The notes: generated by a model not told the origin, from the sequence alone. A stretch of DNA of 64,000 nucleotides from Bifidobacterium canis (GCF_009727065.1 NZ_WNLP01000001.1:62001-126000), one strand, 5' to 3'; counted from the stretch's first letter, positions 32,571-41,652 are shown. Numbers and translations: made by a program.

Positions 32571-32598
32571 TACGTGAATACTCAAAAGGAGCATTGTC

Positions 32599-34137
32599 GT
32601 GCAAGAGAACATCGTTCTTGACCCAGCCGCCGCGCAATTCGGTGACGCGCAAACCGTGAACGATCTCGGAACCGTCCACTTCATCGGCATCGGGGGAGCG
32701 GGCATGAGCGTGCTCGCCGAAATGCTGCACGAGCAAGGCGTCGACGTCAACGGTTCGGATCGCGAGGCAAGCGCGAAAACCAAGCGTTTGGAAGCGCTCG
32801 GCATTCCTGTGCAGATCGGCCAGCAGGCAAGCAACGTCGACGGAGCCGATGTCGTGGTGTATTCCAGCGCCATCAAGCCAAATAATCCAGAGATCGTCGC
32901 CGCAGTCCGCAATGGTGCCCAACTGGTGCACCGCAGCGACATTCTCGCCCTGCTGATGAACGGCAGGCGCGCAGTGACGGTGGCGGGCGCGCACGGTAAA
33001 ACGACGACGAGCTCACTGCTCGCGCATATTCTGCTGCATGCCGGTGAAGACGCGCTCGCAGACCCCAGCTATGCAATCGGCGGATCGATTCAAGGGCCAG
33101 ACGGCACATCACTCGACGGCGGTCACGCAGGTGCCGGCGACGTGCTCGTCGCCGAAGCCGACGAGTCTGACGGCAGCTTCGCGAAATACCACCCTGATAT
33201 CGAGATCATAACGAACGCGGAAGCAGATCATCTCGACCACTACGGCAACGCGGAAAACTACCACGCGGCGTTCGTCAACCATGCTTCGCACGCCAAGCGA
33301 GCAGTCATCATCTGCGTTGACGATGACGGGGCGCTCGCAGTCGTGCGCGCACTCGACCCACAGACGGCGCAGAAAACAATCGCCTATTCCACACGCTCAC
33401 GCGAAGAAGTCGGAGATCTGAACGGTGCGACCTTCGTGCACATCGCCTCCGAGCACGAGAGTGCGAACAGCGGCACCGAAGATTTCGTCATCGACATTCC
33501 CGCGGCTATCGCAGGCGAGGATCTCGCGCTGCCGGTGGAACTCAAAATCCCCGGTTTGCACAATGCCCGCAACGCGACCGCGGCGATTCTCGCGGCAATC
33601 CTGCTTGGCATGAATCCGCAACGCGCAGCGCAGGCGGCGGGCACGTTCCTCGGTGCGAATCGTCGATTCCAGATCCGCGGCACAGTCGGCAACGTGACCG
33701 TGGTCGACGACTACGCGCACCATCCAACGGAAATCGCGGCACTGCTCACCGCGGCACGCCGCCGCTACCCGCAGTCGAAGCTGCATGTGCTGTTCCAGCC
33801 GCACCTGTTCTCCCGCACGCAATTCTTCGCGCAACAGTTCGCCGACGCGCTGATGCTCGCCGACGACGTGATCGTCACCGGCATCTTCCCAGCGCGCGAA
33901 AAGCAAGCGGATTTCCCGCAGGTGAATCCTCACACCATCGTCGACCTTGCGCATGCGGACGGCGATAAGCAGATTCAAGCGGTGGAAGATATGAACACGG
34001 CAGCGCAGATGCTCGCCATGCGCGCACAATCCGGCGACGTGATCTTCACAGTCGGCGCAGGCGACATCACGAAGATGGGGCCAGTCATCGTGCACGTGCT
34101 CACCGCGCACTATGCGGGCGACGATCAGCAGCAGTGA
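32599..34137 (+). CDS. murC: UDP-MurNAc--L-alanine ligase MurC
   Basis: First amino-acid addition to UDP-MurNAc; 512 residues. HFIGIGGAGMSVLAEML is the N-terminal nucleotide loop, VAGAHGKTTTSSLLA the ATP loop, then EADESDGSF, NAEADHLDHYG and DDYAHHPTEI in the C-terminal domain. The start is GTG 32599 with AAAGGAG upstream. It lies between murG and ftsQ, as in other actinobacterial dcw clusters. Confidence 0.96.
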   Translation: MQENIVLDPAAAQFGDAQTVNDLGTVHFIGIGGAGMSVLAEMLHEQGVDVNGSDREASAKTKRLEALGIPVQIGQQASNVDGADVVVYSSAIKPNNPEIVAAVRNGAQLVHRSDILALLMNGRRAVTVAGAHGKTTTSSLLAHILLHAGEDALADPSYAIGGSIQGPDGTSLDGGHAGAGDVLVAEADESDGSFAKYHPDIEIITNAEADHLDHYGNAENYHAAFVNHASHAKRAVIICVDDDGALAVVRALDPQTAQKTIAYSTRSREEVGDLNGATFVHIASEHESANSGTEDFVIDIPAAIAGEDLALPVELKIPGLHNARNATAAILAAILLGMNPQRAAQAAGTFLGANRRFQIRGTVGNVTVVDDYAHHPTEIAALLTAARRRYPQSKLHVLFQPHLFSRTQFFAQQFADALMLADDVIVTGIFPAREKQADFPQVNPHTIVDLAHADGDKQIQAVEDMNTAAQMLAMRAQSGDVIFTVGAGDITKMGPVIVHVLTAHYAGDDQQQ

Positions 34138-34202
34138 GCCGGCACGCAGACGAATAATACGTCGAAAACACACAGTCGAATAGCGCGCAGCGGGAAGGAA
34201 CT

Positions 34203-35588
34203 ATGGCAAGACGAACGGTGAGCTCTTCAGGGCAGGCGATGAACGACGACAAGCCACAGGGCAGAAGCGTCAGATCGTCGCGCTCTCATGCCAGCACACC
34301 GACCGAGCAGTCGATTCCCGAACAGCAGGCCGAGCCTACAGTTCGCAGAACAACGTCAAGCCACCCGCTGTCGAGCCAAGCGATTCCGATGCAAAGCGAG
34401 GCGCCGACTCCACGCACGGCACGAACCACGCGTTCGGGACGGCCGTCGCAAACGAATCAGAGGCTCAGGCACCCTGTCGCCGGGCGAAAAATCCAGAACG
34501 ATGCGACGGGCATGCGTACCGCGCAATCTCAAGCAGCGCAGCCTCGCACAGCACAGTCCGCAAACGGTGGCGAACAGTCTGGCACCGTTGCGAAATCACC
34601 GGCGACCGGGCAAGTGCCAGCACAGTCTCCGGACTCCGCGCGGCATCACAGATTCCGCAAGCTGGTGCGCCGCCGCAAGCAGGAGGCATCCGCGCAAGCG
34701 GCGAGAAGCGCGCAATCCACCAATTCGTCACAGCCCGGTTCGTTCGTCGACGCGCGCGCATTGCCAAGCGAAGACCTCGTGGAACGCACACTGCAGGAGA
34801 GCGCGGGCACGATTGGCGTCGCCACCAGACCGAAAGTCGTCGATTTCAAAGCGCGCCTGCGTGAGCGAAAAGCGGCGAACACGCGCGTGCTGCTCACACG
34901 CATCGGCATCGGCGTTGCGGCGTTCGCGGCACTCGTCGCGTTAATCTGGCTGCTGTTCTTCTCGCCAATGCTGCGTTTGGAAGAAGACCGCATCACCATC
35001 AACGGCGCGAACGAGTGGGTGAACAGCACGCAGATCATGAACATCGCCAAGGAACAGGTCGGCAAATCACTGCTCGTTGTGTCAGACAACGCGATCGAGC
35101 AGAAACTCAACGACATTCCAGGCGTGTCATCGTCCACTGCCACGAAGAAGTTCCCACGCGGACTCGAAATATCCATCGTGTCGCAGCGACCGGCGGCAAT
35201 GCTCAAGGTCTCCGGCAAAGATGGACTCACGGCAGTTGACAGCGAAACGCGCGTGCTCAACCAAGTGACCGATCAGACGGTCAAGGGCATTCCGGTCATC
35301 GAGGTGAAGAACATCGACACGGCGCTCAAACAGCGCTCCGTGCAGTCGGCGGTCACGATTCTCGACGCCATGCCGGAATCCTGGCGCACAAAAGTGACGG
35401 CGGTGAGCGCGAACACGCAGGATTCTGTGACGACGACGCTTGATAACGGCATCACGATCGTGTGGGGTGATTCCTCAGATATCAAGCTGAAAATGGCGAT
35501 CGTCGACAAGATCATGAACGATCCGAATGTGATCGGAGACAAGAAGCAGATCAACGTGTCTGCACCGGGACGCCCGATCATCAAGTGA
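34203..35588 (+). CDS. ftsQ: Cell division protein FtsQ/DivIB
   Basis: Bitopic divisome protein, 461 residues. The first roughly 225 residues are Ser/Thr/Gln/Arg-rich and disordered, longer than in most families. One membrane segment follows at about 232-254 (TRIGIGVAAFAALVALIWLL), then the external POTRA domain (INGANEWVNSTQIMNIA, LNDIPGVSSSTATKKFP) and the beta domain. It is the last gene of the dcw cluster here; ftsZ does not follow, and ssrA comes next. ATG 34203 has GGAAGGA upstream. Confidence 0.88.
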   Translation: MARRTVSSSGQAMNDDKPQGRSVRSSRSHASTPTEQSIPEQQAEPTVRRTTSSHPLSSQAIPMQSEAPTPRTARTTRSGRPSQTNQRLRHPVAGRKIQNDATGMRTAQSQAAQPRTAQSANGGEQSGTVAKSPATGQVPAQSPDSARHHRFRKLVRRRKQEASAQAARSAQSTNSSQPGSFVDARALPSEDLVERTLQESAGTIGVATRPKVVDFKARLRERKAANTRVLLTRIGIGVAAFAALVALIWLLFFSPMLRLEEDRITINGANEWVNSTQIMNIAKEQVGKSLLVVSDNAIEQKLNDIPGVSSSTATKKFPRGLEISIVSQRPAAMLKVSGKDGLTAVDSETRVLNQVTDQTVKGIPVIEVKNIDTALKQRSVQSAVTILDAMPESWRTKVTAVSANTQDSVTTTLDNGITIVWGDSSDIKLKMAIVDKIMNDPNVIGDKKQINVSAPGRPIIK

Positions 35589-35623
35589 TTTCGCCCCCTG
35601 CATGCTCTATGCCGGTTGTGTGC

Positions 35624-35652
35624 TTGCATATGCGTGATTCTCGTGTTATATT
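35624..35652 (+). promoter_or_regulatory. Promoter of ssrA
   Basis: TTGCAT (35624-35629), 17 bp, TATATT (35647-35652). A start near 35659 would give a roughly 35-nt precursor leader before the mature tmRNA 5' end, with a small CCGGC/GCCGG hairpin in it. Confidence 0.65.
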
Positions 35653-35694
35653 GAGAAGTCCGGCTTTGTGCCGGTTTGGTTTGATAACTGAAAA

Positions 35695-36094
35695 GGGGAC
35701 GATTGGTTTCGACGGTGATCTGTTCGCTTCGGTGAAGCATGCCGAGAATGTAGAGTCCACTCGTGATGTTCTCTGCAATTAAATTAAGTGCTAAATCTAA
35801 TCGCACTGAGTTTGCCCTCGCTGCCTGATTTTAAACGTAATCAGATTTAAATCAGCGAGCTGGCGCTCCATCTGCTCTCTCGTGTCTTCGGGGAGAGGCC
35901 AGGTGTCGTAAGAAGACTTACTCATGCAGTTGAACTGCAGGACTGCGTGAGGACATTGTACTGCGGCTAGGCTCGCCATCAGTTGTCTGCGGCATTGATG
36001 GGAGCCGAAAATATGCCTTTCGGGTCAGCAGACTAAGCATGTAGAAGAACGAGGGTACGGTCACCGGACCGGGGTTCAATCCCCCGCGTCTCCA
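35695..36094 (+). ncRNA. ssrA: Transfer-messenger RNA (tmRNA)
   Basis: Rescues stalled ribosomes and tags the nascent protein. The 5' end GGGGACG pairs with 3' CGTCTCC to form the acceptor stem, followed by TTGGTTTCGAC (D-like part) and, at the 3' end, a T-arm with GGTTCAATCCCC. The tag reading frame starts at GCT 35790 and stops at TGA 35826-35828, encoding AKSNRTEFALAA, the tag known from bifidobacteria. The bases after the discriminator A are CAA, so a full CCA end is not encoded and must be added. A strong hairpin terminator follows. Confidence 0.95.
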
Positions 36095-36101
36095 CAAAGT
36101 T

Positions 36102-36135
36102 AAGCGCCACTCAGGAAACTGGGTGGCGCTTTTTG
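36102..36135 (+). terminator. Terminator after ssrA
   Basis: Stem AAGCGCCACTCAG / CTGGGTGGCGCTT (13 bp with one G-T wobble), GAAA tetraloop, then T5. Confidence 0.92.
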
Positions 36136-36151
36136 TTTTCGCAACCCTTTC

Positions 36152-36297
36152 TCCCACCCATTTTGCTGGGGGAGATACAAAACTTCCGCAATGCCAAGTA
36201 TTCAAATTTTCTTTGCGTTGAAAAATAGCCGTTCTTCGTTTCGCATACCCGCCAGTTGCCGAGTTTTATATCCCCGCCAGCAAAATTGGGTGGAGGA
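36152..36297. repeat. Imperfect long inverted repeat between ssrA and DUF4186 gene
   Basis: The left arm, about 36152-36188 (contains CACCCATTTTGCTGG), and right arm, about 36262-36297 (contains CCAGCAAAATTGGGTG), are complementary over roughly 35 bp with small gaps. They enclose about 75 bp with no gene. The right arm overlaps the DUF4186 ribosome site. It could be a small mobile-element remnant or a structured leader. Confidence 0.55.
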
Positions 36298-36300
36298 AGC

Positions 36301-36870
36301 GTGTTCGAGGCTATTGACCACGCGGGTGATGCGAATATGCTGGAAACTATGGGACACGACATGCCGGTGGAAGCGGCGACACCTGAGCCAAGCGATGAAG
36401 AACAGTGGATCGCATGGTCGTTGCAACGGCTGGCGGGCTCGCCGTTCCGCGCGAAGTTCCAGCTCAGCGACGCAGACCGCGCATATGCTCGCGCAAAAGG
36501 CAAGGCGACGATCGACCGTCATGCCCACGAAATGCTGCGCGACCGCGTTGGCGCGGCATACCCGAAGAAAGACGGCAAGCAAACACCGTGGAAAGGGCAT
36601 CCGGTGTTCACCGCCCAACATGCGACGGCCACATGCTGCCGAGGTTGCATCATGCGCTGGCATCATATTCCCAAAGGGCAACCGCTCACCGAAGCGCAAA
36701 TAGATCGTCTTGCCGCGCTCGTCATGGCATGGATCGAGCGCGATCTTCGCAGGCACCCCGAACAAGGCGAATTGAATGTGGATCCCGCCGTTCCCACGCC
36801 TTCTACGCCGAAACGCAAAGCTCATGCGAAAGAAAATCTAGCAGAGAACGTGATGGATCCCCTGTTCTGA
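36301..36870 (+). CDS. DUF4186 family protein
   Basis: Protein of 189 residues with the DUF4186 core FRAKFQLSDADRAYARAKG, DGKQTPWKGHPVFTAQHATATCC, RGCIMRWHHIPKG and MAWIERDLRRH. The conserved Cys-Cys-x2-Cys and His residues look like a metal site or nuclease-like centre, but no function is established for the family. GTG 36301 is chosen because GGAGGA lies 3 nt upstream and upstream codons overlap a repeat. The last roughly 35 residues are a Pro/Lys-rich tail. Confidence 0.8.
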   Translation: MFEAIDHAGDANMLETMGHDMPVEAATPEPSDEEQWIAWSLQRLAGSPFRAKFQLSDADRAYARAKGKATIDRHAHEMLRDRVGAAYPKKDGKQTPWKGHPVFTAQHATATCCRGCIMRWHHIPKGQPLTEAQIDRLAALVMAWIERDLRRHPEQGELNVDPAVPTPSTPKRKAHAKENLAENVMDPLF

Positions 36871-37178
36871 AGCCCGATACTGCATGTCAACGATCGCGTG
36901 GGGCATGATGGTTGCGTAATATGTGCTGTATCAGGCATTGATGTAGTATGACAGTATCCGCGTTTCCTGTGTTTTCACGGGAAAGAAGTACGGGAATTGG
37001 GTGGCGGCCGGCAAACGGTCGCCACCCAATTGCTTATCCATGCGTATCGTATTCTGCTATGCCGGCAGACATGTTCGAGTGGAACTCATGCACGCAACAT
37101 ATCCGTGGCTGAGTCTGCTCGACGGCACTATCTACTCTTCTTCTGCCGAATCCGGTATGTGATTATTTACCACGGGAC
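36871..37178 (+). other. Gene-free region after DUF4186
   Basis: About 308 bp between DUF4186 and dtd (converging). It holds the hairpin at 36995-37031. I see no gene in it. Confidence 0.5.
36995..37031. terminator. Terminator-like hairpin between DUF4186 gene and dtd
   Basis: A 16-bp stem, AATTGGGTGGCGGCCG, loop GCAAA, then its complement with one G-T pair. There is no strong T-run, but the genes converge here and A/T bases flank the stem. Confidence 0.65.
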
Positions 37179-37658
37179 TCAGATGCCGAGTTCCTCAGTG
37201 TCAAACAGAATCGTCACCGGACCGTCGTTCGTGAGTGAAACGTTCATATGCGCGCCGAAGCGCCCGGTTTTGACCTCCAGTCCCTGCGCACGCAACGCCT
37301 CATTGAACTCCTCCCACACGCGTTGCGCATGGTCGGGTTTACCCGCTCCCACGAAACTGGGGCGATTGCCTTTGCGCACGTTGCCATACAACGTGAACTG
37401 AGAAATCGACAGCACCGCGCCGCCGACATCGTGAATCGACAGGTTCATTTTGCCGTGCTCGTCTTCGAACACGCGCAGATTCGCGATCTTATGTGCGAGC
37501 CAATCAATCTGCGTCTTGCCGTCGTTGTCACTCACCCCCACGAGCAACATGTAGCCAATGCCGATCGATTGCGGGGCGAACGTCGTGTCAAGCTCGCCGG
37601 TCTCCTCGTCGACGACGTTGACCGACGCCTCGCTTACTTTCTGCAGAACGATTCTCAT
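37179..37658 (-). CDS. dtd: D-aminoacyl-tRNA deacylase
   Basis: Removes D-amino acids (and glycine from tRNA-Ala) mischarged on tRNA; 159 residues. It begins with the invariant MRIVLQKVSEASV and carries the SISQFTLYGNVRKGNRPSF active-site strand and the cross-subunit motif equivalent to Gly-cisPro, here in NVSLTNDGPVTILFD. The ATG at 37658 is fixed by homology. There is no Shine-Dalgarno sequence, and TATATT (37665-37670, minus) ends 6 nt before it, so it is probably leaderless. Confidence 0.95.
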   Translation of the reverse strand: MRIVLQKVSEASVNVVDEETGELDTTFAPQSIGIGYMLLVGVSDNDGKTQIDWLAHKIANLRVFEDEHGKMNLSIHDVGGAVLSISQFTLYGNVRKGNRPSFVGAGKPDHAQRVWEEFNEALRAQGLEVKTGRFGAHMNVSLTNDGPVTILFDTEELGI

Positions 37659-37704
37659 AGTTGCAATATAAAACGTCAGCTGGAGGAATACTCGCACAAA
37701 ATAC

Positions 37705-37744
37705 ATGTGTCTCGCACTCCGCACATGCGGAACGCGAGACACAT
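37705..37744 (-). terminator. Terminator after fructokinase gene
   Basis: Arms ATGTGTCTCGC / GCGAGACACAT, an AC/AC internal loop and an inner TCCGC-ACAT-GCGGA hairpin, lying just downstream of the fructokinase stop. The minus-strand flank reads GTATTTTG. Confidence 0.75.
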
Positions 37745-37770
37745 TGGAAATCACGCCACAACCAGCGGAA

Positions 37771-38667
37771 TCACTTGCCGATCTGCGCGAGGTAATCGGT
37801 GATCTGAGCCGGGTAGGTAGGCCATGCGCCGTTTTGCGTGCACACGAACGCGGCGGTGTTGACGGCGGCGCGGTGAGCGAGACCGAGCGAATCACCGGCG
37901 AGAATGCGGCCGGTGAACGTGCCGGAGAACGAGTCGCCGGCGCCAACGGTGTCGACCACGGTGACGTGTGGCGTGGCCAGCGTGGAGACTTCACCGTCGT
38001 TCGACATGATCGTCGAGAACGTGGCGCCACCGGTCAGAATAAGGTAACGCAGGTTGAACTGGTCGATGAACCACTTGCAGGCTTCCTCATCGGAGGTGTT
38101 TTCGATGCCGAACATGCCGCGCAGCAGCAGAAGCTCTTCGTCGTTGATCTTGAAGACGTTCGCATAGCCGAGCATCTCTTCGATGAGTTCCTTCGAATAC
38201 ATGTCGCCACGCAGGTTCACGTCGAAGAACTTGAGCGCGCCTTCCTTGGCGTGCTTGAGCAGCTCGATGATCGTGTCGTGCGATTCGGGGGAGCGCAGTG
38301 CGAGCGTGCCGAAGCAGATGGCGTCGGCCTGCTCGACGATGTCGATGAGCTGACGTGTGTATGAGATGTGATCCCAGGCCACGTTCTCGACGATCGTGTA
38401 TTCCGGAATGCCGTTCTTGAGCGCGACCTCGACGGTACCGGTCGGCCATGCGTTGCGCTGCAGCACGGCATGGATGCCGACCTTTTCGGCTGCGATGGCG
38501 AGCTCGTCACCCAGATCGTCTTCGCCGACGGCGCTGATCGAATAGGCTTCCGCGCCGTTGTTCATCGCGTGGTATGCGAAGTTGACCGGTGCGCCGCCCG
38601 CGCGCTTGCCGGTTGGGAGCATGTCCCAGAGAATCTCGCCGAGGGAGACAACGATTGGCTTTGACAT
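37771..38667 (-). CDS. PfkB-family fructokinase
   Basis: Phosphorylates fructose (probably released from sucrose) to fructose-6-phosphate, which enters the bifid shunt. It has 298 residues. The N-terminal substrate motif is SLGEILWDMLPTG..RAGGAPVNFAYH and the C-terminal PfkB signature DTVGAGDSFSGTF contains the catalytic Asp and anion hole. ATG 38667 follows GAAAGG. It is directly downstream of, and probably controlled with, a ROK regulator. Specificity for fructose is inferred from closest family pattern; other PfkB sugars are possible. Confidence 0.85.
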   Translation of the reverse strand: MSKPIVVSLGEILWDMLPTGKRAGGAPVNFAYHAMNNGAEAYSISAVGEDDLGDELAIAAEKVGIHAVLQRNAWPTGTVEVALKNGIPEYTIVENVAWDHISYTRQLIDIVEQADAICFGTLALRSPESHDTIIELLKHAKEGALKFFDVNLRGDMYSKELIEEMLGYANVFKINDEELLLLRGMFGIENTSDEEACKWFIDQFNLRYLILTGGATFSTIMSNDGEVSTLATPHVTVVDTVGAGDSFSGTFTGRILAGDSLGLAHRAAVNTAAFVCTQNGAWPTYPAQITDYLAQIGK

Positions 38668-38744
38668 GATGTCGCCTTTCTTCTTTGTTATGTTGCGTTT
38701 TGCTAACAGTTTGTGATTATTGATTGCGTGGGTTCTGCCGCGGT

Positions 38745-39968
38745 TTATGTGGCCGTGGCAAAGAACTTGGAGGGGTGATCGAGAATGTGCATGATCGCCA
38801 CGGCCGCAGCGCCCGTCACCGCCGCGTCGGTCGGCAGACCAGACAGTTCGATGGTGGTGGAGTTCGCGATTTCCGGCAGCACACGTTCTGCAACGACTTC
38901 GCGCACGCGTTCCAGCAGTGGCGTGCCGGCCTGTGCCACGATGTCGCCGATCACGATGCGCGACGGGTTGAACGCGTTGCATATCGTCACGCACCCGTAG
39001 CCCACATATGTGCCGATGCGTTCGACGAGTTCCTTCGCCCGTTCATCGCCGGCTTCCGCGCGCTCGAACAATGCGGCGCAAGCTTCATTGTGCGTGAGAT
39101 CAGCGGAGTTCGGGACAATCGCTTCGCTGCCGGTGCCGCTGCCTAGCTCGTTGAGCGTGTCGTGGATGGCAACGGCGGAGCAATACCGCTCAAGGCAGCC
39201 GACGTTACCGCATTCGCATGGTCGGCCGTTCACGTCGATGCTCACATGACCGATTTCGGTGGCCGAACCAAGCGCGCCGTCGATGACGTTGCCGTGGTCG
39301 ATGACGCCCAAGCCAATGCCTTCGCCGAGCAGATAGTAGGCGAGGCTGTCGTCCTGCGTATGCGCGAACAAATACTGCGCGAGCACGCCGGCACGCGCAT
39401 CTTGTTCGATGATGACCGGCACGTCGAACGCGTGCTCGAACTCGTTCCTGAAGTTGACTTCACGCCACTGCTGCATGGATGATACGACCGCCGTGTGCCC
39501 GATGTTCTTGAGATATGGCCCAGGCACAGCGATGCCGATGGCCATGATCTTGGGGAATTTGCGCAGAATCGAATGGATGAGTGTGCGCACTGATTCCACT
39601 GCGTCGGCCGGGGTGGGGTAGTCGGTCGCCTGATCGACCCAAATGGATTTTGAGTTGCCCGCGAGATCGAACAGGCCGATTTGAATGAGGCTGCGCGCGA
39701 ATTTGACGCCGAGCACCTGATGCTGCTCGGTGTTGACGGCAAGTCCGATGGAGCGGCGCTTGCTCCGACCTTTCAAAGAGCCGGTTTCGGTGATGGCGCC
39801 GCTGTCGAGAAGATGATTGCTTATTTTGCTGAGCGCGGCCGGTGTCAGATGCAGGGCTTTCGCTACTTGTGCGCGTGAGACGACATCGTGATGATAGATG
39901 TATTGCAGCACTCGCGCGCGGTTGTATTCGGAGGTATTCTGTTGCTCGGTGTTGTTCTGCGAGTTCAT
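38745..39968 (-). CDS. ROK family transcriptional regulator
   Basis: Sugar-responsive repressor of the NagC/Mlc/XylR type, 407 residues. The N-terminal winged helix occupies about 15-75 (VSRAQVAKALHLTPAALSKI). The ROK sugar-binding domain has GIAVPGPY, EQDARAGVLAQY and the zinc motif CECGNVGCLE. The Gly-rich phosphate motif of true kinases is altered, favouring a regulator over a glucokinase. ATG 39968 has AAAGGAGGTG. It is immediately upstream of the fructokinase gene, so fructose or sucrose metabolism is the likely regulon. Several TTAACG half-sites lie upstream. Confidence 0.88.
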   Translation of the reverse strand: MNSQNNTEQQNTSEYNRARVLQYIYHHDVVSRAQVAKALHLTPAALSKISNHLLDSGAITETGSLKGRSKRRSIGLAVNTEQHQVLGVKFARSLIQIGLFDLAGNSKSIWVDQATDYPTPADAVESVRTLIHSILRKFPKIMAIGIAVPGPYLKNIGHTAVVSSMQQWREVNFRNEFEHAFDVPVIIEQDARAGVLAQYLFAHTQDDSLAYYLLGEGIGLGVIDHGNVIDGALGSATEIGHVSIDVNGRPCECGNVGCLERYCSAVAIHDTLNELGSGTGSEAIVPNSADLTHNEACAALFERAEAGDERAKELVERIGTYVGYGCVTICNAFNPSRIVIGDIVAQAGTPLLERVREVVAERVLPEIANSTTIELSGLPTDAAVTGAAAVAIMHILDHPSKFFATAT

Positions 39969-40006
39969 GACACCTCCTTTGGCGCTGTGTGCTGCACATC
40001 TCTGTG

Positions 40007-40065
40007 TTAACGATGTTTATATATTAACGCTGTTAATCAATAACGCAAAAACGACACGCCGTTAA
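40007..40065. promoter_or_regulatory. Candidate ROK operator region
   Basis: TTAACG at 40007-40012 and 40024-40029 (17 bp apart) and an inverted CGTTAA at 40060-40065 lie 40-100 bp upstream of the ROK gene start, around a TATATATT stretch suited to a -10 element. Autoregulation is likely but unproven. Confidence 0.4.
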
Positions 40066-40091
40066 TGTGCGCGGACATGCATGGAGACATA

Positions 40092-40137
40092 CATAGGGGT
40101 CGGGTGGAACCGTAATAACGGTTCGCCGACCCCTATG
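40092..40137 (-). terminator. Hairpin after NAD(P)-binding gene
   Basis: Outer arms CATAGGGGTCGG / CCGACCCCTATG and inner GAACCGT / ACGGTTC form one long stem in the gap after the minus-strand gene at 40204. Confidence 0.7.
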
Positions 40138-40203
40138 CGGTGGCAGTGGTTGTGTTGTCGTTGATTACCGCTGCCTACTTCAGATGGATGCTCTCGTTGA
40201 GCT

Positions 40204-40866
40204 CTACATCCATGCCGGCTTGTCGCCGTCGGTGCCGGGCTTGTCAAGACCGATGGACTCGTGCACTTCGTCGGCCGGGTTGAGCAGCAGCTTGACGACT
40301 TCGGCGGCCACGGACTTGCGCGATACTTCGGTGCCGCGGAACGGTTCGTTCTTCGTGGTGATTTCGAAGTCCACCTCGTCCTTGTTGGTGAGCCATGCCG
40401 GGCGGATGACCGTGTAATCGAGGTCGCTGCCTTCGATGACGTCGGCGGCCTTGCGGTAGTTGACGAGGTAGTCGCCGAGAATCTTGGTGTTCCACTCGCC
40501 GAACTTGCCCGGAACCTCGTTGTAGATGCCGATCGACGAGATCCAGATGAGGCGCTTGATGCCTGCCTTGTCCATCATGGCGACGACGGTCTTGGCCATC
40601 GATACGATGTCGGCGATGCCTTTGCCGCCGGCGGCGAGGTTCGCGTATACCGCATCGGCGTCCTTGATGGCGGCGAACACGTCATCCGGGTTCTTTGCGT
40701 CGCCTGTGACGATGGTCACGCGGTCGTTGTTCCTGATGTCTGCGCTGAGTTTGTTCGCGGAGTGGATGAACAGCGTCAGTTCGATGTCTTCATGTTCGAG
40801 CAGCATCTGCTCCGCAATACGGGCGATGCGCCCGTTGGCACCGAGAATTGCAATTCTAGTAGTCAT
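40204..40866 (-). CDS. NAD(P)-binding SDR/NmrA-like protein
   Basis: Atypical short-chain dehydrogenase of 220 residues. The N-terminal nucleotide-binding loop is ILGANGRIA and the strand DADAVYANLA follows. The YNEVPGKFGEW region is in the position of the SDR Tyr but lacks a clear YxxxK, so it may be a redox sensor or NAD(P)H-quinone type protein rather than a classical dehydrogenase. ATG 40866 is 8 nt after GAGG; ATG 40872 is an alternative. Monocistronic. Substrate unknown. Confidence 0.75.
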   Translation of the reverse strand: MTTRIAILGANGRIARIAEQMLLEHEDIELTLFIHSANKLSADIRNNDRVTIVTGDAKNPDDVFAAIKDADAVYANLAAGGKGIADIVSMAKTVVAMMDKAGIKRLIWISSIGIYNEVPGKFGEWNTKILGDYLVNYRKAADVIEGSDLDYTVIRPAWLTNKDEVDFEITTKNEPFRGTEVSRKSVAAEVVKLLLNPADEVHESIGLDKPGTDGDKPAWM

Positions 40867-41035
40867 ATGCATTACCTCACGAAATTCGTGAAATCATGCT
40901 CGAAACTGAACATGAGGCGGTGTCTCCGCCAATTTCCATGAGCCAATAGTAGACGCTGCGCTATGTGCCAGCCGAGAGTAAACAGCGGGAATTTCTGCCC
41001 CTCATATGTTGTTTCTAGGTTCTTTCCCGCAATCA

Positions 41036-41077
41036 ATGGAAGCCCGGCTCCAATGGAATATCGGAGCCGGGCTTCCA
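41036..41077 (-). terminator. Terminator after Nudix gene
   Basis: Perfect 16-bp stem ATGGAAGCCCGGCTCC / GGAGCCGGGCTTCCAT with an 11-nt loop, 30 bp past the Nudix stop. Confidence 0.8.
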
Positions 41078-41106
41078 TAGAATATCGCGGAATACGACCG
41101 CAAGGC

Positions 41107-41634
41107 CTAGAGATGTTCGGTCACGCCGTCGCAGGTGAACTGCGCGTGCGCATCCCCCTCGGCTTTGTGCCTGAGGTATTCATGCACGTACCCTATGCGC
41201 TCGCGTGTGCTTGCGCCAAGCGGTTCGGGAAGCTCGTCGAGGGAGAACCATCCGACGGACGTGCTCTCGTCGTCGCCGACCATCGGCTCGCTGTTGCCTC
41301 CCGGCTTCACCTCGCACAGGAACAGGTGATCCATGTACCAGGTCTGGTCGCCGTTGACGTAGGTGATGATGCGGTCACCTGATTTGACGCTCACCAAGTC
41401 GGTGACGATCACGTCGACCCCCGTCTCCTCCTTGGCTTCGCGCACCACCGTGTCGGCCGGTTCCTCACCGGGCTCGTTGATGCCGGTGACGAGCGTCCAC
41501 TGGCCGTTGTCGCTGCGCCGTTCAAGCAGGATCAGTCCGTCATCGCGGCGTACATAGCCGGTGACGCCCATGAGCCACAACGGCATGTGGCCGATGCGCT
41601 TGCGAAGTTCGAGAATGAATTCGGGAGTCGCCAT
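41107..41634 (-). CDS. Nudix hydrolase
   Basis: Hydrolase of nucleoside diphosphates linked to another moiety, 175 residues. The Nudix box is intact: GINEPGEEPADTVVREAKEE followed by TGV, giving G-x5-E-x7-RE-x2-EE. Substrate cannot be read; ADP-ribose or an oxidised nucleotide is typical. It starts 18 bp after the stop codon of the M24 peptidase gene on the same strand, so the two are probably co-transcribed, without a known functional link. Confidence 0.85.
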   Translation of the reverse strand: MATPEFILELRKRIGHMPLWLMGVTGYVRRDDGLILLERRSDNGQWTLVTGINEPGEEPADTVVREAKEETGVDVIVTDLVSVKSGDRIITYVNGDQTWYMDHLFLCEVKPGGNSEPMVGDDESTSVGWFSLDELPEPLGASTRERIGYVHEYLRHKAEGDAHAQFTCDGVTEHL

Positions 41635-41652
41635 GTCAATCGCCTCTTCTGC

